A stretch of 64,000 bases of DNA, from the NCBI RefSeq assembly GCF_947496075.1, contig NZ_CANMBJ010000006.1, positions 729,001 through 793,000 of the forward strand, in the 5' to 3' direction. The position numbers and the translations under genes were made by a program. This DNA comes from an uncultured Tateyamaria sp. (GTDB taxonomy: Bacteria > Pseudomonadota > Alphaproteobacteria > Rhodobacterales > Rhodobacteraceae). Each line of letters starts with the position of its first letter. Positions within the stretch are counted from its first letter, which is position 1. Shown here piece by piece: positions 1 through 8,052 of this stretch. The notes under the pieces are model-generated. The model saw only the letters and a list, made by a program, of their open reading frames with translations. It had not been told where the DNA came from and did no database searches.

Positions 1-310
1 CAGCTTTATGCCCACTGCGCGTTGCTGACTTTGCACTCTTGCCTTTATCGGCGGACGCTCCGGAACCTTTGCCGTTGCTGCCACCGTGACCCTTGCCACC
101 ATCATTATCGTTGCCGTTTCCGCCACCGTTACCACCACCTTTGCCGCCGCCATTGCCACCGCCGTTACCGCCACCACCTTTGCCGTTTTTGGCAAGTGCA
201 ATATCTGGGGTGGTTAGTGCCACTACGATCGCGGTTGTTCCTACCAACGCAGCGGACATTGAAATTGAGAGTGAGAGTGCTCTGAGCACCTTTCCAAATT
301 CGACCTTCAT
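1..310 (-). CDS. Exported Gly/Asn-rich repeat protein, 3' end beyond window
   Basis: Reading the minus strand from the ATG at 310-308 gives an uninterrupted frame that runs off the left edge, so at least 103 residues are present and the stop is not seen. The first 40 residues form a signal peptide (basic start, hydrophobic core, ending near DIALA-K). The mature part is low-complexity: Gly-Gly-Gly-Asn/Lys units followed by a Lys/Ser/Gly/His stretch. It starts divergently from the exported Gly/Asn protein at 512, which has the same repeat type, so the two probably share the 200-bp control region and a function at the cell surface or in the periplasm. No enzymatic domain is visible. The plus-strand proline-rich frame over the same bases is a shadow of the repeat. 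Confidence 0.6.
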   Translation of the reverse strand, partial: MKVEFGKVLRALSLSISMSAALVGTTAIVVALTTPDIALAKNGKGGGGNGGGNGGGKGGGNGGGNGNDNDGGKGHGGSNGKGSGASADKGKSAKSATRSGHKA

Positions 311-332
311 GTGAGGCACCTATGATCTGTTT

Positions 333-347
333 GGTCACTCGGTGACC
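333..347. promoter_or_regulatory. 15-bp inverted repeat in divergent promoter region
   Basis: GGTCAC-TCG-GTGACC is a perfect 6-bp inverted repeat with a 3-base centre, 22 bases upstream of the minus-strand start at 310. It sits in the spacer shared with the plus-strand gene at 512. It could be a regulator site or a 5'-UTR hairpin; the binding protein is unknown. Confidence 0.3.
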
Positions 348-511
348 ACGGTTTCATATCGCAGTTTCGAACGGCGCGTTTGGGAATGAGTCGCGCATTT
401 GCAACAATCAGTCTGCACATAGGTTGTGAACCTGGCTGAAATCGGTTGTTCACCGAGCATTCATCTTGCATTTGCTACCCTGATATCGACGTATTCACGC
501 GAGAAGTGAGG

Positions 512-1087
512 ATGAAACGGGTACAAAGTACGATTATTGCCGCAGTATTGGCCCTGTACACAACGGGGCCGGTTTATGCGGCAGCGCGTGAGTTGAGCCA
601 ATCCGAGTTACGTGAGGAATCTGCATCAGGGCAGGCGATCGGATTGAAGCGTGTGATAGACGGTGTTGCCCAAATAACGGGTGGAACACCCATTGATGCG
701 CGGGCATTCAAGTCGAATGACGTCTATTACCGAATTCTGGTTAAGAAGCCGAGCGGCCAGATCGTGAGTGTCATCGTCAATGCGCGCACCGGGAAGGCAG
801 TGTCCCAGAAGTCCAAAGTTGGCCGGCAGATTGATGCGCTGGTATCCACTCCCGCTAAAGGCCTCAGCAGGACCAACGAAACGACAGGCGTTGGCAAAGG
901 TAAAAATGGGAACGCTGGCGCTGGCGGCAACGGTGGCGGCAATGGCGGCGGTAACGGTGGCGGCAACGGTGGCGGCAATGGCGGCGGTAACGGTGGCGGC
1001 AATGGCGGCGGCAACGGTGGCAGCAATGGCGGCGGCAACGGTGGCGGCAATGGCGGCGGTAACGGTGGCGGCAAAGGTCGCGGATAG
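512..1087 (+). CDS. Exported PepSY-like protein with Gly/Asn repeat tail
   Basis: This encodes 191 residues from ATG 512, preceded by the purine-rich GTGAGG; an upstream in-frame start at 446 would put unlike residues before the signal peptide. Residues 1-24 are a signal peptide ending near YAAA. Residues about 28-105 resemble a PepSY-type fold: the segment around GQAIGLKRVIDGV, then YYRILVKKPSGQIVSVIVNARTG, recalls the small PepSY proteins often found beside PhoPQ/QseBC-like kinases. From about residue 135 the chain becomes a NGGG repeat tail. It lies 52 bases before the response regulator and on the same strand, so it may be a co-transcribed accessory or output of that system. The PepSY assignment is by pattern only. 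Confidence 0.6.
   Translation: MKRVQSTIIAAVLALYTTGPVYAAARELSQSELREESASGQAIGLKRVIDGVAQITGGTPIDARAFKSNDVYYRILVKKPSGQIVSVIVNARTGKAVSQKSKVGRQIDALVSTPAKGLSRTNETTGVGKGKNGNAGAGGNGGGNGGGNGGGNGGGNGGGNGGGNGGGNGGSNGGGNGGGNGGGNGGGKGRG
922..1077 (+). repeat. Tandem 12-bp repeat coding for Asn-Gly-Gly-Gly
   Basis: About 13 copies of a 12-base unit (GGCGGCAACGGT and synonymous variants) encode NGGG. The variants (AAC/AAT, GGC/GGT) alternate, suggesting expansion by slippage or unequal exchange. The gene at 1-310 holds a related but more degenerate array on the other strand. Confidence 0.85.
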
Positions 1088-1139
1088 GTGAAACGATTTC
1101 GCCTTATATTGTCCCCATTTCGCGTCTAATGATTGTGAA

Positions 1140-1799
1140 ATGCGAATACTACTTGCCGAAGATGAACCGCAGCTTTGCAAACAGATCAAGACCCTGTTGA
1201 ATGCAGAAGGTCGGATCGTCGATGTCGTAAATGATGGCGTCGAAGCCCACTTTTTGGGCTCAACCGAACCGTACGATATGATCATCCTCGACATCGGCTT
1301 GCCAGAACGCGACGGAATTTCCGTACTGCGTCAGTGGCGTAAGGAAGGGTTAAAAACGCCGGTCCTTATTCTAACAGCCCGTGATGGGTGGAGCGAGCGC
1401 GTTGATGGTTTGGATGCGGGTGCAGACGACTACATGACAAAGCCGTTCCACATGTCCGAACTGGCTGCGCGGGTCCGCGCGATATTGCGTCGACAAAGTG
1501 GCCACGTGAATCCAGTTTTCGAGAAAGGCGACTTTGTTTTTGACACGCGCAATGGTCGCGTCTCCATCAATGGCCTGCCTGTAGACCTTACGGCTCAGGA
1601 ACTCGCAGTTTTGTCCTATCTCGTGTACAACACGGGCCGGATGATTTCGCGCACTGAACTATCTGAACACATCTACGAATACGACGGCGACCGTGACTCC
1701 AACACGATTGCAGTTTTTGTTACGCGACTCAGAAAGAAACTTGGACCAGATCTGATCACGACCGTTCGCGGCCGTGGGTACATGATCGACGCCGCGTGA
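1140..1799 (+). CDS. Two-component response regulator, OmpR/PhoP type
   Basis: The 219 residues are a typical OmpR-family length. The receiver domain (1-115) has the acidic pair E7/D8, the phosphoacceptor D51 in ILDIGLPERDG, the conserved Thr in LTARD and the Lys in MTKPF. The C-terminal winged helix (about 125-219) ends in the usual TVRGRGYMI. It overlaps the downstream kinase start, so the pair is translationally coupled. The output genes are not evident, but the exported repeat protein just upstream is a plausible target. The family resembles PhoP/QseB; the signal is unknown. Confidence 0.93.
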   Translation: MRILLAEDEPQLCKQIKTLLNAEGRIVDVVNDGVEAHFLGSTEPYDMIILDIGLPERDGISVLRQWRKEGLKTPVLILTARDGWSERVDGLDAGADDYMTKPFHMSELAARVRAILRRQSGHVNPVFEKGDFVFDTRNGRVSINGLPVDLTAQELAVLSYLVYNTGRMISRTELSEHIYEYDGDRDSNTIAVFVTRLRKKLGPDLITTVRGRGYMIDAA

Positions 1800-3148
1800 T
1801 GTTGTCCTTACGCCATCGTGCTCTTTTGGGCAGTTTGGCATCGGGCTTAATATCCGTCGCAGTAGGTGCACTGACCCTTTATGCCTATGTCGACAGCAGA
1901 GTACAGGAGCGGTTTGATGCTACCCTTCGCGACCGTCACACTCAGGTGGTGGTCGCTCTTAGTACTGCAACAAGTGATCCTGAACGGCTAAGAGACCTGA
2001 TATTTGACCCGGCTTACGGCACGCCGTTTTCCGGTCGATATTGGCAAGTGACAAGCAGCGATGGCCAGATTGTCACTTCTGCATCGCTATTTGATCAAAC
2101 CTTTGACGAACCGACGCAAACAGACACAGGTTTGATCGTGTGGGACATCGTAGGTCCAGAGAACGAAGGCGTTCGCGGTGTGTATCAGCGCATCACCTAC
2201 GAAGACGGGAGCGAGTGGGGCGTCAGCGTTGCCGAAAGTCTGACCGAATTGATTCATGAGCGAAGCGACACTCGCCAGAGCTTGCTACTTGTTTTTTCGC
2301 TCGTGGGAATGATTGGTTTGGCGGGATCGGTGATGTTGATATCTACCATTCTGTGGCCTTTGCGGAGACTGCGCAAAGACGTGGCAAAGCGGTGGGACCA
2401 TGACGAAGAATTGGTGCAGGCGGACTATCCCGAAGAAGTCGCGCCCTTGGTCAGTGATATCAACGCGTTACTTCAACGAAACCGTGACATCGTCATGGGC
2501 GCTCGTCGACAGGCGGCCGACCTTGCGCATGCACTCAAGACTCCATCCGCCATTTTGCGCAACGAGTTGGACGTTCTGTCCGACAAAGACGTGGGTGCGC
2601 CGATGGCCTTCGAAGCACTTGACAGAATCGATGCGCAGATCGGCCGGTCTTTGGCTCGAATGCGTGCAGCCAATTCAGCAGAACTCACTCATTCGCGTAC
2701 CGATTTGTCGAACTCTGTCGATAGATTTTCACGCCTGTTTTCGATGATGGCGGAACGTGAAGGAAAATCACTACGGTGCAAAAACGCAAGAGGTTTGTGG
2801 GTGCGAATGGACACTCAAGACATTGAAGAAGTCATTGGGAATCTATTGGACAATGCTCTGAAATGGAGCCGACACACAGTTCAGTTGACTGCTGAGAAAG
2901 CCGACGGCTGTGTCATGATCTATGTCGAAGATGACGGTCCGGGCATTCCAGAGGAATCGCAGCGCGAGGCATTGCGTTCAGGCGGTCGCCTAGACACATC
3001 CAAGCCCGGCACTGGGTTGGGTCTCGCAATAGCTGTTGACTTGCTCAAAGCATATGGGGCTGATCTCGCCCTCGAAAATTCCGGGGATTTAGGCGGCTTA
3101 GCGGTGAAAGTACTGATCCCGACACCATTCGATCTCCAGGCGGCCTAA
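1796..3148 (+). CDS. Sensor histidine kinase, PhoQ/QseC-like
   Basis: This is a 450-residue membrane kinase. TM1 lies near residues 8-30 and TM2 near 162-186, enclosing a periplasmic sensor of about 130 residues, followed by a HAMP-like linker. The H-box is DLAHALKTP, the PhoQ-type form. The ATPase domain shows NLLDNALKWS (N box), DDGPGIP (G1) and GTGLGLAIA (G2). The frame may start at GTG 1796 (4-base overlap with the regulator) or ATG 1799; the sequence does not decide. No terminator was recognised downstream. Confidence 0.92.
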   Translation: MMLSLRHRALLGSLASGLISVAVGALTLYAYVDSRVQERFDATLRDRHTQVVVALSTATSDPERLRDLIFDPAYGTPFSGRYWQVTSSDGQIVTSASLFDQTFDEPTQTDTGLIVWDIVGPENEGVRGVYQRITYEDGSEWGVSVAESLTELIHERSDTRQSLLLVFSLVGMIGLAGSVMLISTILWPLRRLRKDVAKRWDHDEELVQADYPEEVAPLVSDINALLQRNRDIVMGARRQAADLAHALKTPSAILRNELDVLSDKDVGAPMAFEALDRIDAQIGRSLARMRAANSAELTHSRTDLSNSVDRFSRLFSMMAEREGKSLRCKNARGLWVRMDTQDIEEVIGNLLDNALKWSRHTVQLTAEKADGCVMIYVEDDGPGIPEESQREALRSGGRLDTSKPGTGLGLAIAVDLLKAYGADLALENSGDLGGLAVKVLIPTPFDLQAA

Positions 3149-3513
3149 AGTGGTTGCAGAGTGAACGAGGCCTCGCTGACTGGTCTTTTGATTGTGTCTG
3201 GCGTCAGAACCAATGGGAGAGTTTAAGTCGATCTGGTAAGAGAGAGTTTCCAACACATCTTATGCCGCTGAACCTCGTGCGAGCCTTTGGGCGAAGGACC
3301 GCTTTCAGGAAGCTGGGCACCTCGCTTGATGAATGGCTGGTACGGGCCGTGAAGGTCGTTACTCTATGTGCTCGCATCATCGGTGCTGCGCTACTTCCGC
3401 CATCTACTGTGTTCTGACGCCGACATTTCTTTTGCAACTCCCTCAAGTCTTATTCTGAAGTTAGATAGTAGCCGGCAATTCTGAAGTGGCGGGGTATATT
3501 CCTTGGAACCCAG
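3149..3513. other. Intergenic stretch without a recognisable gene
   Basis: The open frames here are short and lack any recognisable motif. A 10-bp palindrome (CGAGGCCTCG, 3166-3175) lies just after the kinase stop. The 10-mer ATTCTGAAGT occurs directly repeated at 3452 and 3478, 26 bp apart, near the 3' end of the TetR gene. Nothing else is recognised. Confidence 0.5.
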
Positions 3514-4110
3514 CTATCGCCTGCGCCACCCGTCAATCGTGAGGTTGCCGACATCGGCGACATCCTTTGCGGCAGTTGTTTTCCCTTCAACGCGGATCAG
3601 TGCGAGCGCCCCCCAAAGCAAACCAAGGAGATAAGTAGCGCGCTGTTCGATCACGTCATCGTCAGCGATCATCTGGCCTTCAGACCGTGCATTTTGTAGC
3701 GCGGAGACAAAGGAGGTTCTAAGGAGTTCGCGGTAGCCCGTGATACGTGCTTTCACCTCGTCCGAGGCACGGCGAACGTCCAGCACGGTGTTGACCATCA
3801 GGCACCCAGCATGTGCTGGCGCGTCTGGATCGGCAGGTGCGCTCATAGCTGTAAAAAGGTTCTGGATCGCATCGAGGTTACCCTGTGCCACCATGCCCTC
3901 ATAGACGTCCCGAGCGCCAAGGTGGTAGCGATCCAGCGCCGCGAGGAACAGCCCTTCTTTGTCGCCGAAGGCATTGTATAGGCTGATCCGCTTGATCCCC
4001 GTCGCGTCTTCCAATGCGTTGATCGGCGTGTCGTCAAACCCCGTCCGCCAAAACGCCACCATCGCAGCGTCCACGACTGTATCTTCGTCAAAAGTTCTCG
4101 GACGGGCCAT
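3514..4110 (-). CDS. TetR/AcrR family transcriptional regulator
   Basis: The 198-residue protein has an N-terminal TetR helix-turn-helix: residues about 8-55 carry DTPINALEDATGIKRISLYN and AFGDKEGLF, a hallmark of the AcrR-like branch. The C-terminal ligand domain is all-helical and has a Cys-containing AHAGCLMVN segment seen in many TetR_C regulators. It is divergent from the SRPBCC-MAPEG-methyltransferase operon starting at 4224, with matching inverted sequence elements in the spacer. It therefore most likely represses itself and that operon in response to an unknown small molecule. Confidence 0.9.
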   Translation of the reverse strand: MARPRTFDEDTVVDAAMVAFWRTGFDDTPINALEDATGIKRISLYNAFGDKEGLFLAALDRYHLGARDVYEGMVAQGNLDAIQNLFTAMSAPADPDAPAHAGCLMVNTVLDVRRASDEVKARITGYRELLRTSFVSALQNARSEGQMIADDDVIEQRATYLLGLLWGALALIRVEGKTTAAKDVADVGNLTIDGWRRR

Positions 4111-4120
4111 ATCACACCTA

Positions 4121-4196
4121 TTTTATAATTCTGAGTATATAACGCTGGACAGCGCCTGAGGCAAACGTTAGTCGTTATGTACCGCGGATTATAAAA
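4121..4196. promoter_or_regulatory. Divergent TetR control region with 9-bp inverted repeat
   Basis: TTTTATAAT at 4121-4129 is the exact reverse complement of ATTATAAAA at 4188-4196. Both are followed (in opposite directions or nearby) by ATTCTGA-like sequence, and TTATA-n8-TATAA lies around the first copy. The elements are AT-rich islands in a GC-rich spacer between the two divergent genes. They may be two TetR operators or paired promoter -10 regions. Confidence 0.4.
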
Positions 4197-4223
4197 CGAT
4201 TCTGATGCGATGGAGTATCGCCC

Positions 4224-4814
4224 ATGAGGACTTTTCTTCAGTACGTCGCCTGCGCGGCAGCCATAGGAGTGACCTCGCCCCTCACAGCCAACGCACAGGA
4301 TTGGGCGCGATCATTCGATGCTGCCATTACCAAGGACATCACGCTGCGGCGGAACGTCAGCGTTCGGTTTGATCAGGCTCCCGCTGAAATCCTTCCGCTG
4401 CTTCTAACGCGCGTTGACCTCTACGATCCGAACATCGTCGAGGTCCGTTTCGATCATTCACAAAGCGAGGTGCCGGGACAGTTTGGCGTAGGATCGCGGC
4501 GCATCTGCGTTTTCGCCGATGGAAGAGAATTGGTCGAACCGCTCGTGGTTTACGACCCACCTCATACTTACGCGTATACCATTGATGCCGACGCTTCGAC
4601 GATGAACCTGCCTGTACGCGACATCGTCCTGCTTTACGCCTTCGAAGCTAACAAAACTGGCGGCACCGACCTTACTGTACAGGCGTATTTCGACCCTCGC
4701 ATACCGGGCACCGGCCCTGTCATCGAACCCGTTTTGACCGGCACCCTCCGCCGTACCTTTCAAACCGCCAGCGAAACATTTGGCGGGACCTATCTCGGCG
4801 ACGAGAAACCCTGA
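4224..4814 (+). CDS. Exported SRPBCC (polyketide cyclase-like) protein
   Basis: This encodes 196 residues with a signal peptide (1-24, cleavage after ANA). The mature part shows the SRPBCC/START-like pattern: VSVRFDQAPAEILPLL at the first helix, GQFGVGSRRICVFADG in the middle strands and a C-terminal helix. It is the first gene of the operon under the divergent TetR gene. SRPBCC folds bind hydrophobic ligands; the ligand is unknown. Periplasmic SRPBCC proteins are less common than cytoplasmic ones, and the pattern recurs at 19292 in this window. Confidence 0.65.
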   Translation: MRTFLQYVACAAAIGVTSPLTANAQDWARSFDAAITKDITLRRNVSVRFDQAPAEILPLLLTRVDLYDPNIVEVRFDHSQSEVPGQFGVGSRRICVFADGRELVEPLVVYDPPHTYAYTIDADASTMNLPVRDIVLLYAFEANKTGGTDLTVQAYFDPRIPGTGPVIEPVLTGTLRRTFQTASETFGGTYLGDEKP

Positions 4815-4856
4815 GACCACAGCGTCTCGCTCAAACATCCCCAAAGGAGAAACACT

Positions 4857-5249
4857 ATGAATCCTGCAAAAATTTTGCGCTTCGTCGCTCTTGCAACCTC
4901 GACCGCATTGATCCCTGCACTCGTGTTCGCTCAAGAGGCAACTGTGATGGAAATCGTGACGTTCCAGGCTGAGGATGGAGCAGATACAGCTTCGGTAACA
5001 GCGGCGCTTGCACCCATCGCCGAGAAGATGGGACAGTACGACACGCTGGTCGCCCGCGCCGTCTCAGAGGGGCCGGACGGCACATGGACGATGGTCAACT
5101 ACTGGACCGACCGCGACGCCATGAACCGCATCAACGAAGAGGCGTTGACCTGGCCAGAGTTCGGCGCCTTGCCCGGCGTGGCCAATCTCGAAACGCTTCA
5201 GATGCAGCAACTCGATATTGCGGCATCGGTTGGTCTGGACGGTGAGTAA
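4857..5249 (+). CDS. Exported ABM-like (dimeric alpha/beta barrel) protein
   Basis: The 130 residues carry a signal peptide (1-25, ending VFAQ). The mature part begins TVMEIVTFQAEDGAD and contains WTMVNYWTDRDAMNRIN, the pattern of ferredoxin-like dimeric alpha/beta barrels (ABM, EthD and relatives) that bind or oxidise small hydrophobic compounds. A good ribosome site, AAGGAG, precedes the ATG. Its stop overlaps the next start by one base. Function unknown; family placement is by pattern. Confidence 0.55.
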   Translation: MNPAKILRFVALATSTALIPALVFAQEATVMEIVTFQAEDGADTASVTAALAPIAEKMGQYDTLVARAVSEGPDGTWTMVNYWTDRDAMNRINEEALTWPEFGALPGVANLETLQMQQLDIAASVGLDGE

Positions 5250-5737
5250 TGCAGATCGCGCGCTCCATGGAGGTTGCAGCCTCCGCTGAACACCTTTGGA
5301 AAATCCTTGCAGAGGATTACGCGAAGGTCGGTCAATGGGCCCGCGCGGTACAATCCTCCGAGCCCAACACGACGGTCGCTCCTCACAAAGGAGCGACCGT
5401 CGGAGGGCGGGTCTGCACCGCGTCCATTGGCGATGTAACCGAGACGATCCGGACCTTCGATGTTCGAAATCACATTCTTGCCTACGACGCCAAGGCCAAG
5501 GCAATGCCGTTCTTTGTCCGTAAACTCAGTGGTCGCTGGACGCTAAATGAGCTCGGAAACGTGACGGAGGTCGATCTTTCGTTTGTGGCCGACCTCATGC
5601 CGCCATTCGGCGTGCTGATGGGATGGGCCATTCGGCGTCAGTTCAGCACTGCCATCGACGAAACGCTCGAAGACCTCAAGCTTTTCGCCGAGACCGGCAA
5701 AATACACCCCGACAAGGCAACCGCGTTGGCCGCCTAA
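5249..5737 (+). CDS. SRPBCC family protein, cytoplasmic
   Basis: The 162 residues have no signal peptide. The N-terminus, MQIARSMEVAASAEHLWKIL, is a classic SRPBCC opening, followed by VGQWARAVQ and GGRVCTASIG-like strands and a long C-terminal helix from about residue 120. The ATG shares a base with the preceding stop, implying coupled translation. It is the second SRPBCC gene of the TetR-linked operon. The ligand is unknown. Confidence 0.75.
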   Translation: MQIARSMEVAASAEHLWKILAEDYAKVGQWARAVQSSEPNTTVAPHKGATVGGRVCTASIGDVTETIRTFDVRNHILAYDAKAKAMPFFVRKLSGRWTLNELGNVTEVDLSFVADLMPPFGVLMGWAIRRQFSTAIDETLEDLKLFAETGKIHPDKATALAA

Positions 5738-5753
5738 AACCTAGGAAAATACT

Positions 5754-6176
5754 ATGACTATAGAACTCTGGTCCGTCTTTGTGACCGGTGGAATGCTTTG
5801 GCTGTCCATCGTAATACAGCAACTCCATCTCGATAAGATCGGCGGCACAGCGTACGCGCTGTCAAACCGCGCTGATCCGCCGCCGGATTCTCCTGCGCAG
5901 GGCAGACTTTTGCGCGCTGTGCGCAATCAAAGCGACGTTGCCGCTGTATGGATTGCGCTGGTCGTCGTTCAGCAGGTCACCGGTTCCTCCGGGACGCTGA
6001 CCTACTGGGCCTCTCTGGCAATGATTGTGTCGCGAATTTTCTACCTGCCGCTCTATGCGTTCGGTATCATACCGTTCCGAAGCCTCAGCTGGGCACTGTT
6101 CCTGATCGCAGCTCCTGTCTTTGCAGTTGGTGTCGTGTTGGGATTGGATGCAGTAGGCATGGTCGCAGGCCAATGA
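5754..6176 (+). CDS. MAPEG family membrane protein
   Basis: The 140-residue protein has four hydrophobic segments. The region RLLRAVRNQSDVAAVWIAL matches the MAPEG (glutathione/eicosanoid) family signature, where RxxRAxxNxxE/D lines the active site; here Asp replaces the usual Glu. LPLYAFG near residue 100 is also typical. AGGAAAAT precedes the ATG. It lies between the SRPBCC and methyltransferase genes and overlaps the latter by four bases (ATGA). Bacterial members are mostly uncharacterised; a glutathione or lipid substrate is only an inference. Confidence 0.75.
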   Translation: MTIELWSVFVTGGMLWLSIVIQQLHLDKIGGTAYALSNRADPPPDSPAQGRLLRAVRNQSDVAAVWIALVVVQQVTGSSGTLTYWASLAMIVSRIFYLPLYAFGIIPFRSLSWALFLIAAPVFAVGVVLGLDAVGMVAGQ

Positions 6177-6856
6177 ACTGGCTAGCAAAACTGATGATGT
6201 CGGAAGGGCGGCCCAAAGCGGATCGCGCTTTCGATGATCGCCGCCGGGCTGCGGACACTCTGTCCCTGGCAGAGCTTGAGCCGGCGCATTCGGTACTGGA
6301 ATTGGAGCCGGGTAAGGGGTGGTTCACAGGCCTTTTGCTGGAACTGATCGACAGTTCAGGGAAATTGGTTGTGCAGCAACCGTCTGCGCTGGACGCATTC
6401 TTTGGAAAAGACGCGCGTAGACGCGTCGAGCGGACGGGCAAACCACATGCGCGTTACAGCTCGTCATCCTGGGAGGAACTTGATGCGCAAGACGCGTCCA
6501 TTGACCGCGTCATCTGGCTTCAGGGGCCGCACGAATTGTGGTTCATGCCTCAGCCAGAAATCTCCTTTGGCCGCCCGAGCAAGGTATTTTCCGAAATAGA
6601 GCGTGTGCTTCGACGTAATGGAAAGTTCTTGCTGATCGACAATCTTGCCCCATCAGGTATCGATCAGGCGTCCGCGGGGGCGCTGCATCGAAGCGTTCCT
6701 GATGAGCTGAAAGCGTTGATTGAAGCCACTGGACTGAGCCTGAGCCATGAAGACCGAGACTGGATCATCGAACCTGACGATCCACTTGATGTGCCCACTT
6801 ACGACCCAAAGGCGCATCTGAAAACGAGGCAGTTCGCGCAGCTTTATACGAAGTAG
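6173..6856 (+). CDS. Class I SAM-dependent methyltransferase-like protein
   Basis: The start at ATG 6173 overlaps the MAPEG stop (ATGA), giving 227 residues; the longer upstream frame is in a MAPEG shadow. VLELEPGKGWFTGLLLEL is motif I of a Rossmann methyltransferase (usually E/DxGxGxG, here EPGKGW). IDRVIWLQGPHELWF and VLRRNGKFLLIDN correspond to later strands. It resembles the COG4798-type predicted methyltransferases. It is the last gene of the TetR-linked operon, so it may modify the compound handled by the SRPBCC and ABM proteins. Confidence 0.65.
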   Translation: MNWLAKLMMSEGRPKADRAFDDRRRAADTLSLAELEPAHSVLELEPGKGWFTGLLLELIDSSGKLVVQQPSALDAFFGKDARRRVERTGKPHARYSSSSWEELDAQDASIDRVIWLQGPHELWFMPQPEISFGRPSKVFSEIERVLRRNGKFLLIDNLAPSGIDQASAGALHRSVPDELKALIEATGLSLSHEDRDWIIEPDDPLDVPTYDPKAHLKTRQFAQLYTK

Positions 6857-6956
6857 TTCGACCAATAGAAGCTCGACCCAGCTGCCTAGCTTGCCGAGGA
6901 CCTGAAAGTCAGAACACTGCCAGTTGACCTCTCAGCCGATTGCGTAGTTGCAGACG

Positions 6957-7024
6957 AATGTCTCCTTCGACGAGCCGCACTGCAGCAATGATGTCCTATG
7001 TTGAACGGCAGGAATGGGCCGCCC
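6957..7024 (+). repeat. 68-bp dispersed repeat, copy A
   Basis: It starts AATGTC, has the hairpin core degenerated to GCACTGCAGC, and ends ATGGGCCGCCC. The length between the AATGTC and GGGCC ends is the same 68 bases as in copies B, D, E, F and G. It lies between the methyltransferase stop and the recombinase stop. Confidence 0.6.
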
Positions 7025-7044
7025 GTGTGGGCGACCCAGACATG

Positions 7045-7677
7045 TTAGATTTCAATAGCTTCCGCAATAGCCAATGCGTCCTCAAGTTCGACGCCGAGAT
7101 ATCTGACCGTACTATCCATCTTGGTGTGGCCTAGAAGGAGCTGAACAGCGCGAAGGTTGCCGGTCTTCTTATAGATTTGGGTAACCTTGGTACGTCGCAT
7201 AGAGTGCGTTCCGTATGCGCTGGCCTCTAGGCCGATTGAGGTGACCCAATCCCGGACAATGCGGGCATACTGGCGGGTCGAGATGTGCAGGCGCTCATGG
7301 AAGCGGCCCGGCCAAAGGTACTCCGAGCCAACCATGAGCTCGTCTTCCATCCACTTCTCGACCGAGGCGCGGGTGCCTTCCGAAATCTCGAAGCGCACCG
7401 GTTTCTGCGTTTTGCTTTGTAGAACGGAAGCGCGTTCCTTGATCTGGCCAGACGCCATTACATCCACGACTTTCATCTTTACAAGGTCACAGCCTCGAAG
7501 CTTGCTGTCGATTGCCATGTTGAACAGTGCTAGGTCGCGGTGGTTTTCGGCCAGTTCGAGACGAACCCTGATCGCCCAGACGTGTTTTGGTTTCAAAGGT
7601 CGCTTCTGGCCTACGATGCGCCCCTTGTTCCAGGCGGGGCGAAGCGCGCGAATGACAGGTAAGTTTGGTGTTTCCAT
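7045..7677 (-). CDS. Tyrosine recombinase/integrase
   Basis: This gives 210 residues from METPNLPV; the upstream in-frame extension is unlikely to be translated. Catalytic residues are visible in order: Arg in AIDSKLRGCDL, Lys region in LQSKTQKPVRFE, His-x-x-Arg in THSMRRTKV, His in LLGHTKMDST and the nucleophile Tyr in VRYLGV. The protein lacks the N-terminal SAM-like arm of full phage integrases, so it is a short stand-alone catalytic type common in Rhodobacteraceae. No tRNA, att direct repeat or phage gene is recognised next to it. Its 3' end abuts repeat copy A, but a link is not shown. Confidence 0.85.
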   Translation of the reverse strand: METPNLPVIRALRPAWNKGRIVGQKRPLKPKHVWAIRVRLELAENHRDLALFNMAIDSKLRGCDLVKMKVVDVMASGQIKERASVLQSKTQKPVRFEISEGTRASVEKWMEDELMVGSEYLWPGRFHERLHISTRQYARIVRDWVTSIGLEASAYGTHSMRRTKVTQIYKKTGNLRAVQLLLGHTKMDSTVRYLGVELEDALAIAEAIEI

Positions 7678-8046
7678 GACTGATCCTCCGATCCGCCATG
7701 CCCTCCCACAACGACAACCCGAAGTTGACAAGGCACCGTATCACGGTCTTGCTGCGCTTCACCCTAGGTCCGGATCACCCTATCCCGCGAGTTCACGTTT
7801 CGCGCAGCCTGCGCTCTTAGCGTAGAACATCCGGCGAGCGTTTGATTTCTGATGCTGGCTTGCGGCGGCCTAACACGCTCTGGACAAAACGGCCTTGTTT
7901 CCTTGCCGTATTCACTCAAGCACGGAAACTGCGCGGTCATGGCTCAAGAATCGCGATGTTGAGGTGGTGTTGTCCAAATTGGCCTTTTGTTCACTTTGGT
8001 CGAGACTCAGCATCGACAAAGCCGTACGGTCGTCATCTGAAGCGAT
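7678..8046. other. Intergenic stretch upstream of the recombinase
   Basis: Open frames here (for example 7842-8087 on plus) have no recognisable motif and biased, Cys/Arg-rich composition. The stretch may hold promoters for the recombinase (minus) and the BLUF gene (plus). Nothing else is recognised. Confidence 0.4.
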
Positions 8047-8052
8047 GTGATC

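Noticed and set aside
93-314. Plus-strand proline-rich frame at the left edge
   Set aside because: It is the complement of the Gly/Asn repeat gene on the minus strand, which has a signal peptide and start.
626-1294. 222-codon minus-strand frame across the repeat region
   Set aside because: Its Ala/Thr repeat comes from the complement of the NGGG coding repeat and it runs into the response regulator.
3280-3360. Possible further 68-bp repeat around CGGGCCGTGAAG
   Set aside because: The GCTGC/GCAGC core and AATGTC end are missing; only the GGGCCGT matches.
3154-3417. 87-codon plus-strand frame after the kinase
   Set aside because: It has no recognisable domain or ribosome site, and an equally open frame lies on the other strand.
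5948-6172. N-terminal extension of the methyltransferase frame
   Set aside because: It runs inside the MAPEG gene in another frame; the ATG at 6173 with the ATGA overlap is the natural start.
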